Positions 21,270 through 31,866 of a DNA stretch of 64,000 bases are shown piece after piece; position 1 is the stretch's first letter; each line of letters begins with the position of its first letter. Source of the stretch: Lytechinus pictus (Eukaryota > Echinodermata > Echinoidea > Temnopleuroida > Toxopneustidae); the NCBI RefSeq assembly GCF_037042905.1, contig NW_026974140.1, positions 12,535,001 to 12,599,000 of the forward strand, in the 5' to 3' direction. The position numbers and the translations under genes are program-made. The notes under the pieces were generated by a model that worked only from the letters and a program-made list of their open reading frames with translations, had not been told where the DNA came from and did not search any database.

Positions 21270-24200
21270 GCAACCCCCCCCCCCCCGGGGGGGGGGGGGG
21301 GCAGTCAAATATATTGCTGTACACACGCGTGACAAAAAAAAAACGCGTTTAAGGACGTTCCACAGTTAAAATGAAGTCCATGTCATTTTCACCAAATTTT
21401 GCATAGAGTTACTTTGGTATCTACGCATTATGAAAATGCAAAAAATAATATAGGATCATGTGCTTATTTTTTTTCTACGGGTCTTCAAAGTCGCCGTATT
21501 TGAATGATATGCAATCTTGCGCAATTAAGAGAATTATATGCCTCTCTTAGACCTCACGAATTCACCAAATGAGTTTAAATCATCTTTACTCAGTGGATAC
21601 CGCATCAAACGTCATCAAATTTTCAAGATATATAACAAGGTGTATACCAAAGTAAGACAAAGTCTTTTTATTGATAAAAATATATCTGTTTGGAGTCAGC
21701 AGCGCCCTCATTTGGCAAGAATGGTGCAAAAACTCTGAAGGTCGCACGGGCCTAATCACAACTGGCAGGCCATAGATATTCATTCGAGCCAACCCATTGC
21801 TCAATTTTTAAATTTGATATTGCTGATTGACAAAAATGAATGAACATGACTGACAATCTAACACTGATTCTAGGGAGGGTACCAACTGGACTTACTTTTT
21901 CCAAATTGGAAAAATATATCACCACTATGGAACTATATTTTTACTGGCGGAAGAATTAGGGTCATTTTACTCCCTCAAGTGATGAATTTGGTCCCGGCAG
22001 GTGAAGTCTTCATAAATGCTGATTTATTTTAAAAATGAGCCGGTCGAGGTACCCTTTTCTGGTCAGATATGGAATGTCAGACATTTATCCTATCCACTGG
22101 TATAGTAAACATTCAACCCTCGAATTTCCTCCTTATTTTTTATGAATTCTTTTTAAGTGCCACTTTAACACACGAGTCTATGGGAAATGAATTAGGCCTG
22201 TGAGCCCTGAAAAAAAATCTTCAAAGTCGTGAATCTACTCAAAAATTAAAAAAGTATTTTGTAAGCTGCACTTTTTTCAAAATCCATGTCATTTTCATCA
22301 AATTCGGCTAAATTGTAGAGGAATGCATATCGAAGGTGTAGGGAAGTTAAATATATGGGGTCCATGTGCTCGTTTTTTAACTATGAGTTTCCATAGTGAT
22401 GCGAGTTGGCATGAAAATCGCCCAAAATGCGCCCAAAACGTGCAAAAGTCTAATAATGCCTTTAAAAATGCGAATGGTTCCGTAGTTTTGTTCCCTAACA
22501 TTCAAAATCCATGTCATTTTCATCATACTCTCTAGATTTGTAGAGGAATATATTCTAAAAGCATTAAAATATTAAAAATATTGGGTTCATGTGCTTGTTT
22601 TTAAACTATCAGTGTCCAAAATGTTACGAGTTGGCTTGAAAATATTGAAATCCACCTAAAGTGCGCCGAAAACAAGCAAAAAGTATGATAACACCGTCTA
22701 AAATGCAAATGGTTTCATATTTCGCTCCCAAACATTCAAAATCCATGTCATCTTCATCATACTCGATAGATTTGCAGAGAAATATATTTTGATGACGTTA
22801 AAATATTAAAAACATGGGGTCCATGTGCTCGTTTTTAAACTATCAGTGTCTAAACAGCCCAAAAATGCCGTCCAAAATGTTTAAAATACGAATGGTTCTT
22901 TAGTCCTGCTCCCAAACATTCAAAATCCATGTCATTTTCATCATACTCTCTACATTTGTAGAAGAATACATTCTGAAGAAGTTAAGACATTTAAACTTTG
23001 GGGTCCATGTGCTCGTTTTCAAATTATCAGTGTCCAAAGTATTGCGGGTTGGCTTGAAACAGCCCAAAATGCACCGAAAACAAGCAAAAGTCTGTTAATA
23101 CCGTCTAAAATGCGGATGGTTCCGTAGACTTGCTCCCAAACATTGAAAATCCATGTCATTTTCATCATACTTTGCACATAGATACGTTAGCACCTGAATA
23201 TTCCAAATATGCAAAAATGAACATGGGTCCATGTGCTTGATTTTTTTGCTATAGAGCTTCAAAGTTAACCCAAAATGGATGATGTTCTTAAGAATTGCGC
23301 ATCCAAAAGAATTTGGCATTTTTAGACTTCACGAGATCACAACAATGAGCGGAAAGCCCTATTACTCAGTCAAAATCCATGAAAATTTCATCAAATTTTG
23401 CAATAATGATTAATAATTGTATCCGTAAGATGGATAATCTATCTATATTGCTGTCAATTGTTTGCTCATTTAAGTCTAACAACACTCTCAGTTCTTAGAA
23501 ATTGCGGGAAAGATACTCAACCTCAAAAATTTCAAATTTCAATAACAAACTTGAGAAGTAAAAGAAATGCTGCACTTTATTCAAAACCCATGTAATTTTC
23601 ACCTAACTTTGCAAAGTTGTAGAGAAAGGTATACCTAAGAGGTGCAAACCTTAAAAAATATGGGTTCATATGCTTGTTTTCAAACTATCAGCACTCTTAT
23701 TAGAGCAAATTTGCTTCTTAAAACACCCGAAAACTTTCCAAAAGCAGTATCTATGTGAGGAAAAATTCCGAACCACTTTTCCCTTTATTCAAACTCGGGG
23801 TCATATTCATCATACTTTGCAGCACTACAGAGAAACTATTTTGAAATTGTACAGGAATAAAAAAAATCAGATCTGCAGTTAGTGCAGATAAGGAGAAAAA
23901 TCAGCTCATATTACCTACAGCTGATTAATCACCAGTTCATCCATTGTGACGTCAGCGCGCAGAGTGTAAAATATGCGCAGACCATGATGCGCACAAACAT
24001 AAATTACTGTGGAACGTCCTTAAAGGGTTTTTTTCAGTTTTGGACGCGGGCCGCGCGTGCACTCGTTAAGGTTAACACCGATTTTCAAAAAAAAAAAGTG
24101 GGTAGTTTTGAAAAACTGGTCAATGGTCAATCGCAGGGTCAAACGTATTTAGGGTATGTTTTTTCCAAAGTTTTTTTTTTTAAGACTAGCCAGACGTGTT

Positions 24201-24416
24201 TAGGGTAGGTTTTTTCCCCAAGCTTTTTTCCCGGGGTCCGTTCTGGCGACAACTTGTTTAGGGGCCAAAATGTGTAAATAAAGCCCGCGAAAAACTTGTT
24301 TAGGGGGTTATTTTGCACACAGAGAAAAAATTCGTTTAGGGGTGTTTGGAAATTATTTGGCCACGCGTGTGTACAGCAATATATTTGACTCCCCCCCCCC
24401 CCCCCCTGGGGGGAGC
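21270..24416. mobile_element. Poly-G/poly-C-ended element, host of the TTAA insertion
   Basis: The left end is a G-run followed by CAGTCAAATATATTGCTGTA and CACACGCGTG (21284-21330). The right end is the exact inverted counterpart followed by a C-run (24361-24405). The right arm (24024-24360) carries five CGTTTAGGG / CTTGTTTAGGGG motifs. The same end and motifs recur at 36675-37165. Without the inner TTAA element it would be about 460 bp. A short GAGCA repeat on both sides may be the target duplication. Confidence 0.65.
21353..24019. mobile_element. TTAA-type non-autonomous element with ~9 tandem units
   Basis: A 2667-bp element with a perfect 14-bp terminal inverted repeat GGACGTTCCACAGT and TTAA on both sides (21349-21352, 24020-24023), as in the piggyBac and Kolobok superfamilies. 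The inside holds direct tandem units of about 185-230 bp, each starting near 'AAAATCCATGTCATTTTCATC' at about 22275, 22500, 22738, 22922, 23146, 23370, 23585 and 23795, with a divergent one near 21375. No transposase ORF. Part of its interior (21740-22200) recurs at 31385-31860. Confidence 0.85.
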
Positions 24417-24481
24417 AGCTCTGAACAGAACTTGCCGTAATCGCGATTCATGATTACTATCTTGCAGTAATTTTAAACCCA

Positions 24482-24944
24482 TTAATTCTCGCTATTAGAC
24501 TTAATGAAAGGGCAGCAGGAACCAATCATCTCTTTGCCCCTCGCTAGTTCATTTGGATCACGTTTTCCCTGAAGAGCTTCGAGGAACCCATCGGTCTTGA
24601 AGTACACCTCCAACTTCTGGATCTTGAGCTCTTCGTTCACAGTCGCGATGGTGAAGCCATAGAGCTCGATGACTTCTCCGGAACCCTTTCGTTCCTCGTA
24701 GGTCCCAGTGAAGTTACCCCAGTGCCTCCACGTGAAGGCCACCCTCGGTGGACCAGAGAAAACCTCCAGAACTTCCCAGGGGAAGCCCTTCTCAAAGGCT
24801 CCTCTGAAGATCTTGTGGGATGTCTCGAAGGTGTGCTCCGATGCGTTGTAGAGTTCTTTCGAGACGTCCGCAAGCAACCAGTTGTACGTTCCCTTGACTG
24901 CGGCGGTGAAACCATTTTTATCCTTTCCACCGTTCATGCTGACA
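24482..24944 (-). CDS. Pathogen-related protein-like (SnoaL-like fold), exon 2
   Basis: Second and last coding exon, 154 codons ending at TAA 24482-24484. It begins at a clear acceptor (TTTATTTCTTCCAG, AG at 24945-24946) and joins exon 1 in phase 2, giving 'EYN-VSMNGGK' across the junction. It matches the core of the plant 'pathogen-related protein' family: 'FETSHKIFRGAF', 'FPWEVLEVFSGPPRVAFTWRHWG', a 'GF-T-A-VNEELKIQKLEVYF' strand pair. These proteins have a SnoaL/NTF2-like barrel; their biochemical role is not established. The family is known from plants and fungi, and from my recollection predicted in some invertebrates. Total protein 252 aa, close to the plant length. The poly-G element begins only ~65 bp downstream of the stop. 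Confidence 0.88.
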
Positions 24945-24959
24945 CTGGAAGAAATAAAA

Positions 24960-25455
24960 ATATACTAGGTATAATATTAGAATAAGGTTTCGAAAAGTGT
25001 TTGAGATGCCAGAGTACAGCAAAAGATAATTTCATAAAGTTCGCATACACCTTAAGGGAGTCCAAACAAAGTTTACAACTTGTTTTAAAACATGAAATTT
25101 TCAGAAATGTTTGATTTTGTTGTAAAAAGCGATTTGAGATTTGTCATCTGATTGAATATCACGATGGTGTGTTTCTGTATATGTGAGGGTGTTTCCCCTT
25201 CTGAAACCTAAATTTGGGCAAACCTCTGTTCATCTTAAAGTAAAATTATTATATCGTCATGAAACAAGCATGATTTACTTTCCTTATAAATTTGGATAAA
25301 TGCTGCAAAAGGCATCCTAAGTCTGAAAAATCAATTTCAAACTACATTTAGCAAAAATAATCTTTTTACTGAAGTTGAAAAAATTATGTTTAGCATAACA
25401 TTTTTTGATATCACACTAACGAAAGAGCCCATCCATCTTTTACTATTGAATGCAT
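24960..25455. other. Intronic, no feature recognised
   Basis: AT-rich intron sequence upstream of exon 2, possibly containing the branch point; no repeat identified. Confidence 0.35.
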
Positions 25456-25461
25456 TAAAAT

Positions 25462-25870
25462 GTGATTTTGGTCAGACTTGTCAGAATTGGAAAAGCTGCT
25501 GATGACATCTGTCGACTGTGTTCTGCTGATCGAGAAGATGTAGAACACTTTGTTTCATCATGTCCAGCCACTGCATCTGTGCGCCGTGACCTCATCAACC
25601 GCATAAAGGAAAATGACAATACCAGACAATTTGTAGGTTTCTTTGAGACAGACCCCAGCATTTTCTAGAGTGTATTCTCTTTCTTCCCCCTGTGCACCTC
25701 AGCAATGCCAGTATTTTATACTTCATCCGCAACCTTCACACAACCCGCCAAAACCTCCTCAGCAACTTTCCTAGCTCTAACAACCCTTAGGAAGTGTCTA
25801 CATTCTTCTACTGATACTAGCGATCTCCGACCTTAACGGAGGAAGGATACAAGAGAGAGAGAGAGGTTTT
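25462..25870 (+). pseudogene. LINE ORF2 C-terminal fragment with CCHC-like motif and 3' end
   Basis: The frame to 25668 encodes 'CRLCSADREDVEHFVSSC', the Cys-x2-Cys...His...Cys motif that closes many Jockey/RTE-type LINE ORF2 proteins, then a short tail and stop. The 3' UTR contains 'CGATCTCCGACCTTAACGG' and ends in 'GGATACAAG' plus a (GA)n run at about 25852, typical of a LINE 3' terminus. Confidence 0.7.
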
Positions 25871-26490
25871 AAAAAATAGCGGGACAATTTTGGGAATCGC
25901 TTTTTTTTATGTCATTCTTGTGTTATATATTTGTTAATTTTTGCTCATCATACATACAAAGTAGCATTATGCCCATACATCCGCTCTGTCAACAGTCATA
26001 TTTGGTTAAATTAAAAAAAGTTTACACTCCAAATGAAATCTGGATATTCCTGGTGAGGAAACTTGCGTATATTACATATCAATATTTGGTTGAGAAAAAA
26101 ATAATCACAATTTTTTTTACGATGAGATACACATCAACCTTACAGAATAGAAATGAAGTAGGCCTCTATTGCGTTTCATGCTTATCGGATGTTTTATTCG
26201 ACAAAGTCTGTTTACCTGCCAGTTACCATAAAAATACACTTCTAAGCCAATCAAGGAAATTTGTTCTGGATGACATGTATTCGTAAACTTCTTACCGCAT
26301 GAGCACCCATGAGTATGAACGCACTTCCCAGTAGAAGAATGTTTTTCAAGCCCTTCACTATATCGGTGCGTTTATGCGCCACATTTTTCCCCTATAGAAT
26401 CATGGACGAGTCTGCAGAATCACGATTGCGTTATGTCAAAGTGAAAGTGATCATGTTTTAAATCACAAACATGAAGCACGGAAAAATGGG
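25871..26490. other. Intronic, no feature recognised
   Basis: Contains a 125-codon open frame (25909-26286) without recognisable domain or homologous repeat; probably chance in AT-rich DNA. Confidence 0.3.
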
Positions 26491-26496
26491 CGTTTG

Positions 26497-26700
26497 AAAG
26501 GGCGGATCCAGCTTCCGCCAATAAGGAGGGGGGGGGGGCGAAATTTTTTTTCACCCGATCGGCCGCTCAAAGTTGATTTTTGTTTGTTTCTTTGAAGGGG
26601 TGACATTCAATTCTTAGCTTTATTTCTAAATGTGTAATAATCACATATGCCCTATTTAAATAGTGCAAGCGCGAGCAATTTTTTTGGAAGTTTCTTGTAT
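26497..26700 (+). mobile_element. hAT-like terminus (GGGCGGATCCAGC type)
   Basis: Starts AAAGGGCGGATCCAGC, has a G-run, 'CCCGATCGGCCGCTCAAAG', 'TTCTTAGCTTTATTTCTAAA' and an AAGCGCGAGC motif. It is the inverted counterpart of 31180-31363 over ~185 bp and equals the left end of the elements at 37335 and 44047. Confidence 0.75.
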
Positions 26701-26882
26701 TTTGTTCTGAAAATTGAACATAATAAACAGTAAATATGTACAGGTACAAAATGTATGTAAACATGTTAGAAATATTATTGGTTTCCTTGGGAATTATGTT
26801 CATTTGATAATCAACTTTGATAATTTGAATCAAATTTGTGAATTTAGATTTTGAAGTTACAGTATAAAATATCTTATAATAA

Positions 26883-26910
26883 CTTATAATAATAATAATA
26901 ATAATAATGA
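26883..26910. repeat. (AAT)n microsatellite
   Basis: About seven AAT units within AT-rich DNA. Confidence 0.8.
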
Positions 26911-27129
26911 TTGTTATATATAAGTAGATTTATAAGAGCAATTACATTCATTTATTCAGTTACTTTCTCTTTAAGGATATAACTCATGATAAGCACTTCC
27001 CTTAAAAAATATCGAATTCTAGGCACTGTATTTTTTTCAATGAATTTGAAAGCTGACACATTTCGAGAGCAATTATTTCCAATGCCATTTCATAGTATGG
27101 GCATTTAATTTGTTTTGATTCTACTCAAA

Positions 27130-29690
27130 ATGGCTGCCTTTTGCTAAGAATCCACGATTCATTTTTCCTTGCTTAAGTGGCCTTAATTTGGCTTCTATTA
27201 AAAGGTTTTTAAGGGTGAAGAAGTATATCGGGAAAAATTACAGGGACAGCAAGTGGTCTCGTTAGTCCAGAAATCCACGATGGCTTCCAAAAGTGGAGTT
27301 TAAAATGGCTGTTGATACTTCAAATGGACATGGCACATTTTATATCAACCTGAGATAGATGGAATTGGTGTCTAGACCATGGTGTCAATGATCAAAATTG
27401 GGACAAGTTACAAGGGCAGTCAGTGGTCCGGTATGTTGAAAAATCCAAGATGGCTTTCAAAAATGGAGTTTGAAATTGCTGTTGCTGCTTAAAGAAAACG
27501 ATATAGTTTGTTATATATCCGGGATTATGATTTCTTTGTGTGTCTACCATGGTTAAATGGGTCAAATAATACATTAGAATAAGTTACAAGGAGAGTCGTT
27601 GGTGAAGTATGTTAAACAATGGAGTATAAAATAGCCACTGTTATTTACAAATGGACATGTAATATCTATCAAGGATATGGTTTTGATGTCTAAACCATAA
27701 TTTTTAAAGTAAGAAAATTAGTTACAAGCGTTGGAGTGTGGCCCAGGGGATTAGTCTTCTGACTTTGAAATAGAGGGTCGTGGGTTCGAATCCCAGCCAT
27801 GGCATAATTTCCTTCTGCAAGAAATTTATCCACATTGTGGTGCATTCAACCCAGGTGAGGTAAATGGGTACCCGGTATAGGAAGAAATTCCTTGAATGCT
27901 TGAGCGCCTAGGCAGCCCATCTAAAGCAGGGGTAATAATAATAGCAGGGCCCGCTGGAAGAACAGTTTTCAGAACTGAAGTGGCTCCCCTAGGTAAATAT
28001 GTTATTAATATTATTATATTATAACAAGGACAGTCAGTGGTCTATGTCGAAAAATCCAAGATGGCGTCAAGAAATCTGAGTCTAAAGTGACTGCTGTTAC
28101 TTAAAAATGGACATAGTTCATTTAAAATCCACCAAGGACATATGATTTTAGTGTCCACTCAATGGTTTCATTATTAAAATGATACTTTCGACTGGTTACA
28201 AAGATATGCACTTGTCCATTTTGCCTAAGAATCCAAGAGAGTTTACAAAATGGCATCTAAAACGACTCCTATCACTCAATAATGGTCAGAGCTTATATAA
28301 TATTAATCTGTGAGAAATAATTTTGGTGTCTACATGGTGGTATAAAGGGTCAGATAATACATTCGTCAAGACAGTAACGAGGATATTTAGTTTTCCATTT
28401 TGTCCAAAAATCCATGGAGGATTAATAAATTTCATCAAATGGGTGCTTTTACAAACTCATGAATCAATATGATAACTTATCCCATATACATGTATATAAG
28501 TGTAGGCACCAAAATATTTCTCACAGGTGGATATTGTATGAATGATGTATCCACTTTTAAGTAACAATAGTCATATTTGGAACCCATTTTTGGAAGCTAA
28601 CTTGGATTTTTAGGCGAAATGGATAACTGCATGATAATTGTAACCAGTCCTTAAGTATTTTTAACCCTTGAAATAGTCCTTAAGTATTTGTAACCCTTGA
28701 AATACTATTGTAGACACCAAAATAATATACCCAGGTGTATGGTTAATGTTCTACTGTATATCCACTTTAATTTAAGACCCCATTCTTTCAAGCAATCTGG
28801 GATTTTTGGACAAACTTGACACCCGACTGTTCTTTCAACTTGACACAATATATTACTTGACCCTTTAAACTCTAGTGGAGACACCAAAATTATATCCACA
28901 ATGTGCATTTCTAATGAACTATGTCTACTTTTAAGAACAGCAGTCAATTTATACCCTGCATCTTGGAGGCCATATCACATGCAGACCACTGACTGCCCTT
29001 ATTAACTTGTCCTAATGTATTATTTGACCCTTGAAACCAGTGGTTTAGACACCAAAATGAAATATCCCAGGTCAATATGAAATTAACTATGTTCGCTTTA
29101 AGTATCAGCAGCCATTTTAAGATCAATTTTTGGAATTCATCTTGGATTTATGGACAAACCAGACTACTGACTGTCCTTGTAACTTATTCTTGTATATTAC
29201 TTGACCCTTGAAACCAGTGGTTTAAAGTTAAACATCAAAATCACATTTCCCTGGTCGATATGAAATCAGCTATGTCTGCTTTAAGTTTTAGCAGCCATTT
29301 CAGAATAAAATTTTTGAAGCCATCATGGATTTTTGGACCCACCAGACCACTGTCCTTGTAACTTTTCCCAATTTACTACTTCACCCTTAAAATCATTGAA
29401 TTGAAACCAAATTGTGGATTTTTAGCACACGGCAGCCATTTTTGATGCCATCTTGGATTTTCCAGGTACCCTGAGGTCCTTATACTCACTCTACCCCGTG
29501 TCAACAAATTATTTTAGCTCTTAGACCATGGAGTATGAAACGAAATAGGATTCTAGGGTGGATAATGAGTGAGTCGTATTCATTAATTTTCAGTGAATGG
29601 TGGCCATCTTGGATGCCTTCCTGAAAATAACCACTTTCCCTGATGCGGATTCTGGTAGATTTTTAGTATATTATTCCTCAGGTCAAATAG
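27130..29690. mobile_element. Second foldback family with opposed ~170-bp tandem arrays
   Basis: Left-arm units read forward with 'AATCCAAGATGGCTTTC'-like cores near 27280, 27440, 27620, 28050, 28225 and 28405. Right-arm units read backward with 'CATCTTGGATTTTTGGAC'-like cores near 28600, 28790, 28960, 29140, 29325, 29445 and 29605. Each unit also has 'AGTTACAAGG-CAGTCAGTGGTC' or its complement. The axis is near 28480. Exact termini and target duplication were not resolved. A SINE sits in the left arm. The right terminal block recurs at 42600-42720. Confidence 0.75.
27730..28022 (+). mobile_element. tRNA-derived SINE
   Basis: Head with an A-box-type TGGCCCAGGGGATTAG and a perfect B-box GGTTCGAATCC (27784), then a unique body with 'CAACCCAGGTGAGGTAAATG' and a (TTATTA)n-like tail. 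It interrupts a foldback unit: 'GTTACAAG' before it and 'AACAAGGACAGTCAGTGG' after it look like a short target duplication (ACAAG). Confidence 0.85.
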
Positions 29691-30585
29691 TACTAAAAAC
29701 TGTTGAAAAACAATTTGTTGCAATTTCTCCGATTAAGGGTATTTTGGTAGTACATTGAATGGTCTATAGGCCCTACCTTAGAAATTGAGGCACAAAGCAG
29801 GTGTGTAAGCTCGGAAGTTCTTTAAATCTTGTGAAGGTCAGTTAATAAAACATTACATATTATTTCAATACTGAATATGTGCATGTGTGTGTGTGTGGGG
29901 GGGGGGCATAAAATATAGCTTATGTGTTTCTTTCTGTCTATCAGTAATTGGAAATGAGCCGAGAAGTATATAATTGACAATTCAAATAGAAGTCCTTTAT
30001 TCGTAAATAAATACTCTAGAACGAGTGGCCGAATGGTGAAACTCAGTATGCCAGTCAGTGGGGGGGGGGGGGGGGTGGTATATAGGGGAGGGGGTAGGGG
30101 ATATGGTTGGTAGGGTGGTCATCGAACTGGAAGTCTTCAGATATAAGCATTCTAGCTGTCTAGGGATGATAAAATACCAAAAAAACAATTCATTTTTTTA
30201 ACCAGGCGAAAAAATGCTAATACACCTGATTTTAGGGGGTCTTGATATAGGTGATTTCCCCCGCCCCCTCAGGCAGTGGGTGAGGGTCGGGAAATTTTGA
30301 ACCCTATCACTTCCTGATAGATTGGACCCAAGTGAATCCAAAATGAAAAAAAAAACAATTTGGCTCAAAAGTCCTACAGGAGCTGTGTCATGACATACCG
30401 TACCACACTAATATCATCATGATAAGTTATAGAGCCATCTAGAGTTGTAGTAAGGTTTTCACTGCATAAAATCATGAAATGGGGTTGATTTTTACATCAA
30501 TTGACCAAGAATAATCATATGAATTACATGTGATGTATTCTTCTGTTATTGGAATGTATAACAAGACATATGCCTTTCATTTTGT
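29691..30585. other. Intronic, G-runs and TG repeat only
   Basis: Contains a (TG)n-G run near 29888-29908 and a G-run near 30060. No gene or bounded repeat recognised. Confidence 0.35.
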
Positions 30586-30589
30586 AAAT

Positions 30590-31363
30590 GTATTCAGAAT
30601 GCCCAGATTCGATCTGTCTACCTCTAGTACACGCGCACGCATGTTTATTGAGATACGCAACTTTTTCTTTATTTAAAACGTGTTTAAATTGTCCAGTTTC
30701 AGATCAGAATTTCAAAAATTTTCTGCTCGCGATTTTCAATGTAGAAAGATACAAAAAAACTTTTTCATGATTTACAAAACAGGAGTAGAGTGTCCCGTTT
30801 TTAGTTCTGAAATCTCTTTTTTCCGCTCGTGCTTCGCATCAATTGTTTAGTTATATTCCTACCCCGTTCATGATTACAAAATGTGCTTAGAATGTCAATT
30901 TTTTAGGTCGGAATGTCAACAATTATCAGCTCGCGCTTCGCGCTTGTATTATTTAATCTTTTGAAATATGCATCGTCGAACTGCAAAATGTCCTTAACTC
31001 GTCCCTCTTCGATCAAGCCAGAACGCATATTAAAAATTTCTGCTTGCGCCTCGGGCTTGCAGTATAATCATTTGGTTACATACGCATCTTGTTCAGGATC
31101 ACAAACATTGCCCAGAATGTTCAATTTTCAGGACAAAATACAAAAAATTAAACAAAAAAAAAATTGCTCGCTATTCGCGCTCGCACTATATAAATAGGGC
31201 TTTCTTATGAGATTATTAAACATTTAGAAATAAAGCTAAGAAGTGACTTTCACGACTACTCCTTCAAAGAAACAAACAAAAACCAACTTTGAGCAGCCGA
31301 TCGGGAAAAAAAGGTGACAATCTTTTCGCCCCCTTCCTATGGCGGAAGTTGGATCCACCCCTG
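30590..31363 (-). mobile_element. hAT-like element end, reversed, with CpG-rich motif array
   Basis: On the minus strand it starts with the GGTGGATCCAAC end at 31363 and shows repeated GCGAGCGCGAA-type motifs near 31175, 31045, 30930, 30830 and 30730. It pairs with 26497-26700 as an inverted end. Whether both are ends of one element or two head-to-head copies is open. Confidence 0.6.
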
Positions 31364-31384
31364 TAGGTGCCACGCACAGCCACG

Positions 31385-31860
31385 AGCCTAATTACATCGG
31401 GAGGGGTAAAGATATTCGTTTGACCCAACCCATTCGAATTTGTTCAATTTGATATTGCTGACTGGCAAAAGTGTATGAATGTGATTCAAAATCTAACACT
31501 GATTCTAGAAATGGTAACTACTGAACTTCCTTTGCCCAAATTGGGAAGATATATCGATGATTTGGAACTATTATTTGACTGGCGGAAGAATTGGGGCTAT
31601 TTTACTGTTTCAGTTGATGAATTTGATCCCATCATAGTTATCTTCATAAATGGCGATTTATTTTTAAAATGAGCTGGCTACGATGCCCCTTTCTGGTCAG
31701 ATGTGGAATGTCAGATATATATTTTATCATCCACAGGTAGTAAACATTCGACCCTCTAATTTCACATTTATTTTCAATGAATTTTTCTAAAGTGCCATTT
31801 CAACACACAAGTCTATGGGGAATGTTTTACGCGCGTGACACCTGTACTTCCGATGTTCAT
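31385..31860 (+). repeat. Fragment of the TTAA-element interior family
   Basis: Long collinear similarity to 21740-22200: 'TTTGATATTGCTGA', 'AATCTAACACTGATTCTAG', 'CTGGCGGAAGAATT', 'TTCTGGTCAGAT' and 'ACACAAGTCTATGGGGAATG' occur in the same order and orientation. Confidence 0.7.
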
Positions 31861-31866
31861 GCCATA

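Noticed and set aside
24128..24340. Interstitial telomere repeat
   Set aside because: TTTAGGG copies are 40-60 bp apart, not tandem, and belong to a transposon arm.
24637..24985. Frames overlapping exon 2 of the pathogen-related gene
   Set aside because: Shadow frames; the minus-strand exon has family motifs and splice support.
27730..27805. Functional tRNA gene
   Set aside because: A and B boxes are present but the body continues into a SINE with a repeat tail and related copies elsewhere in the window.
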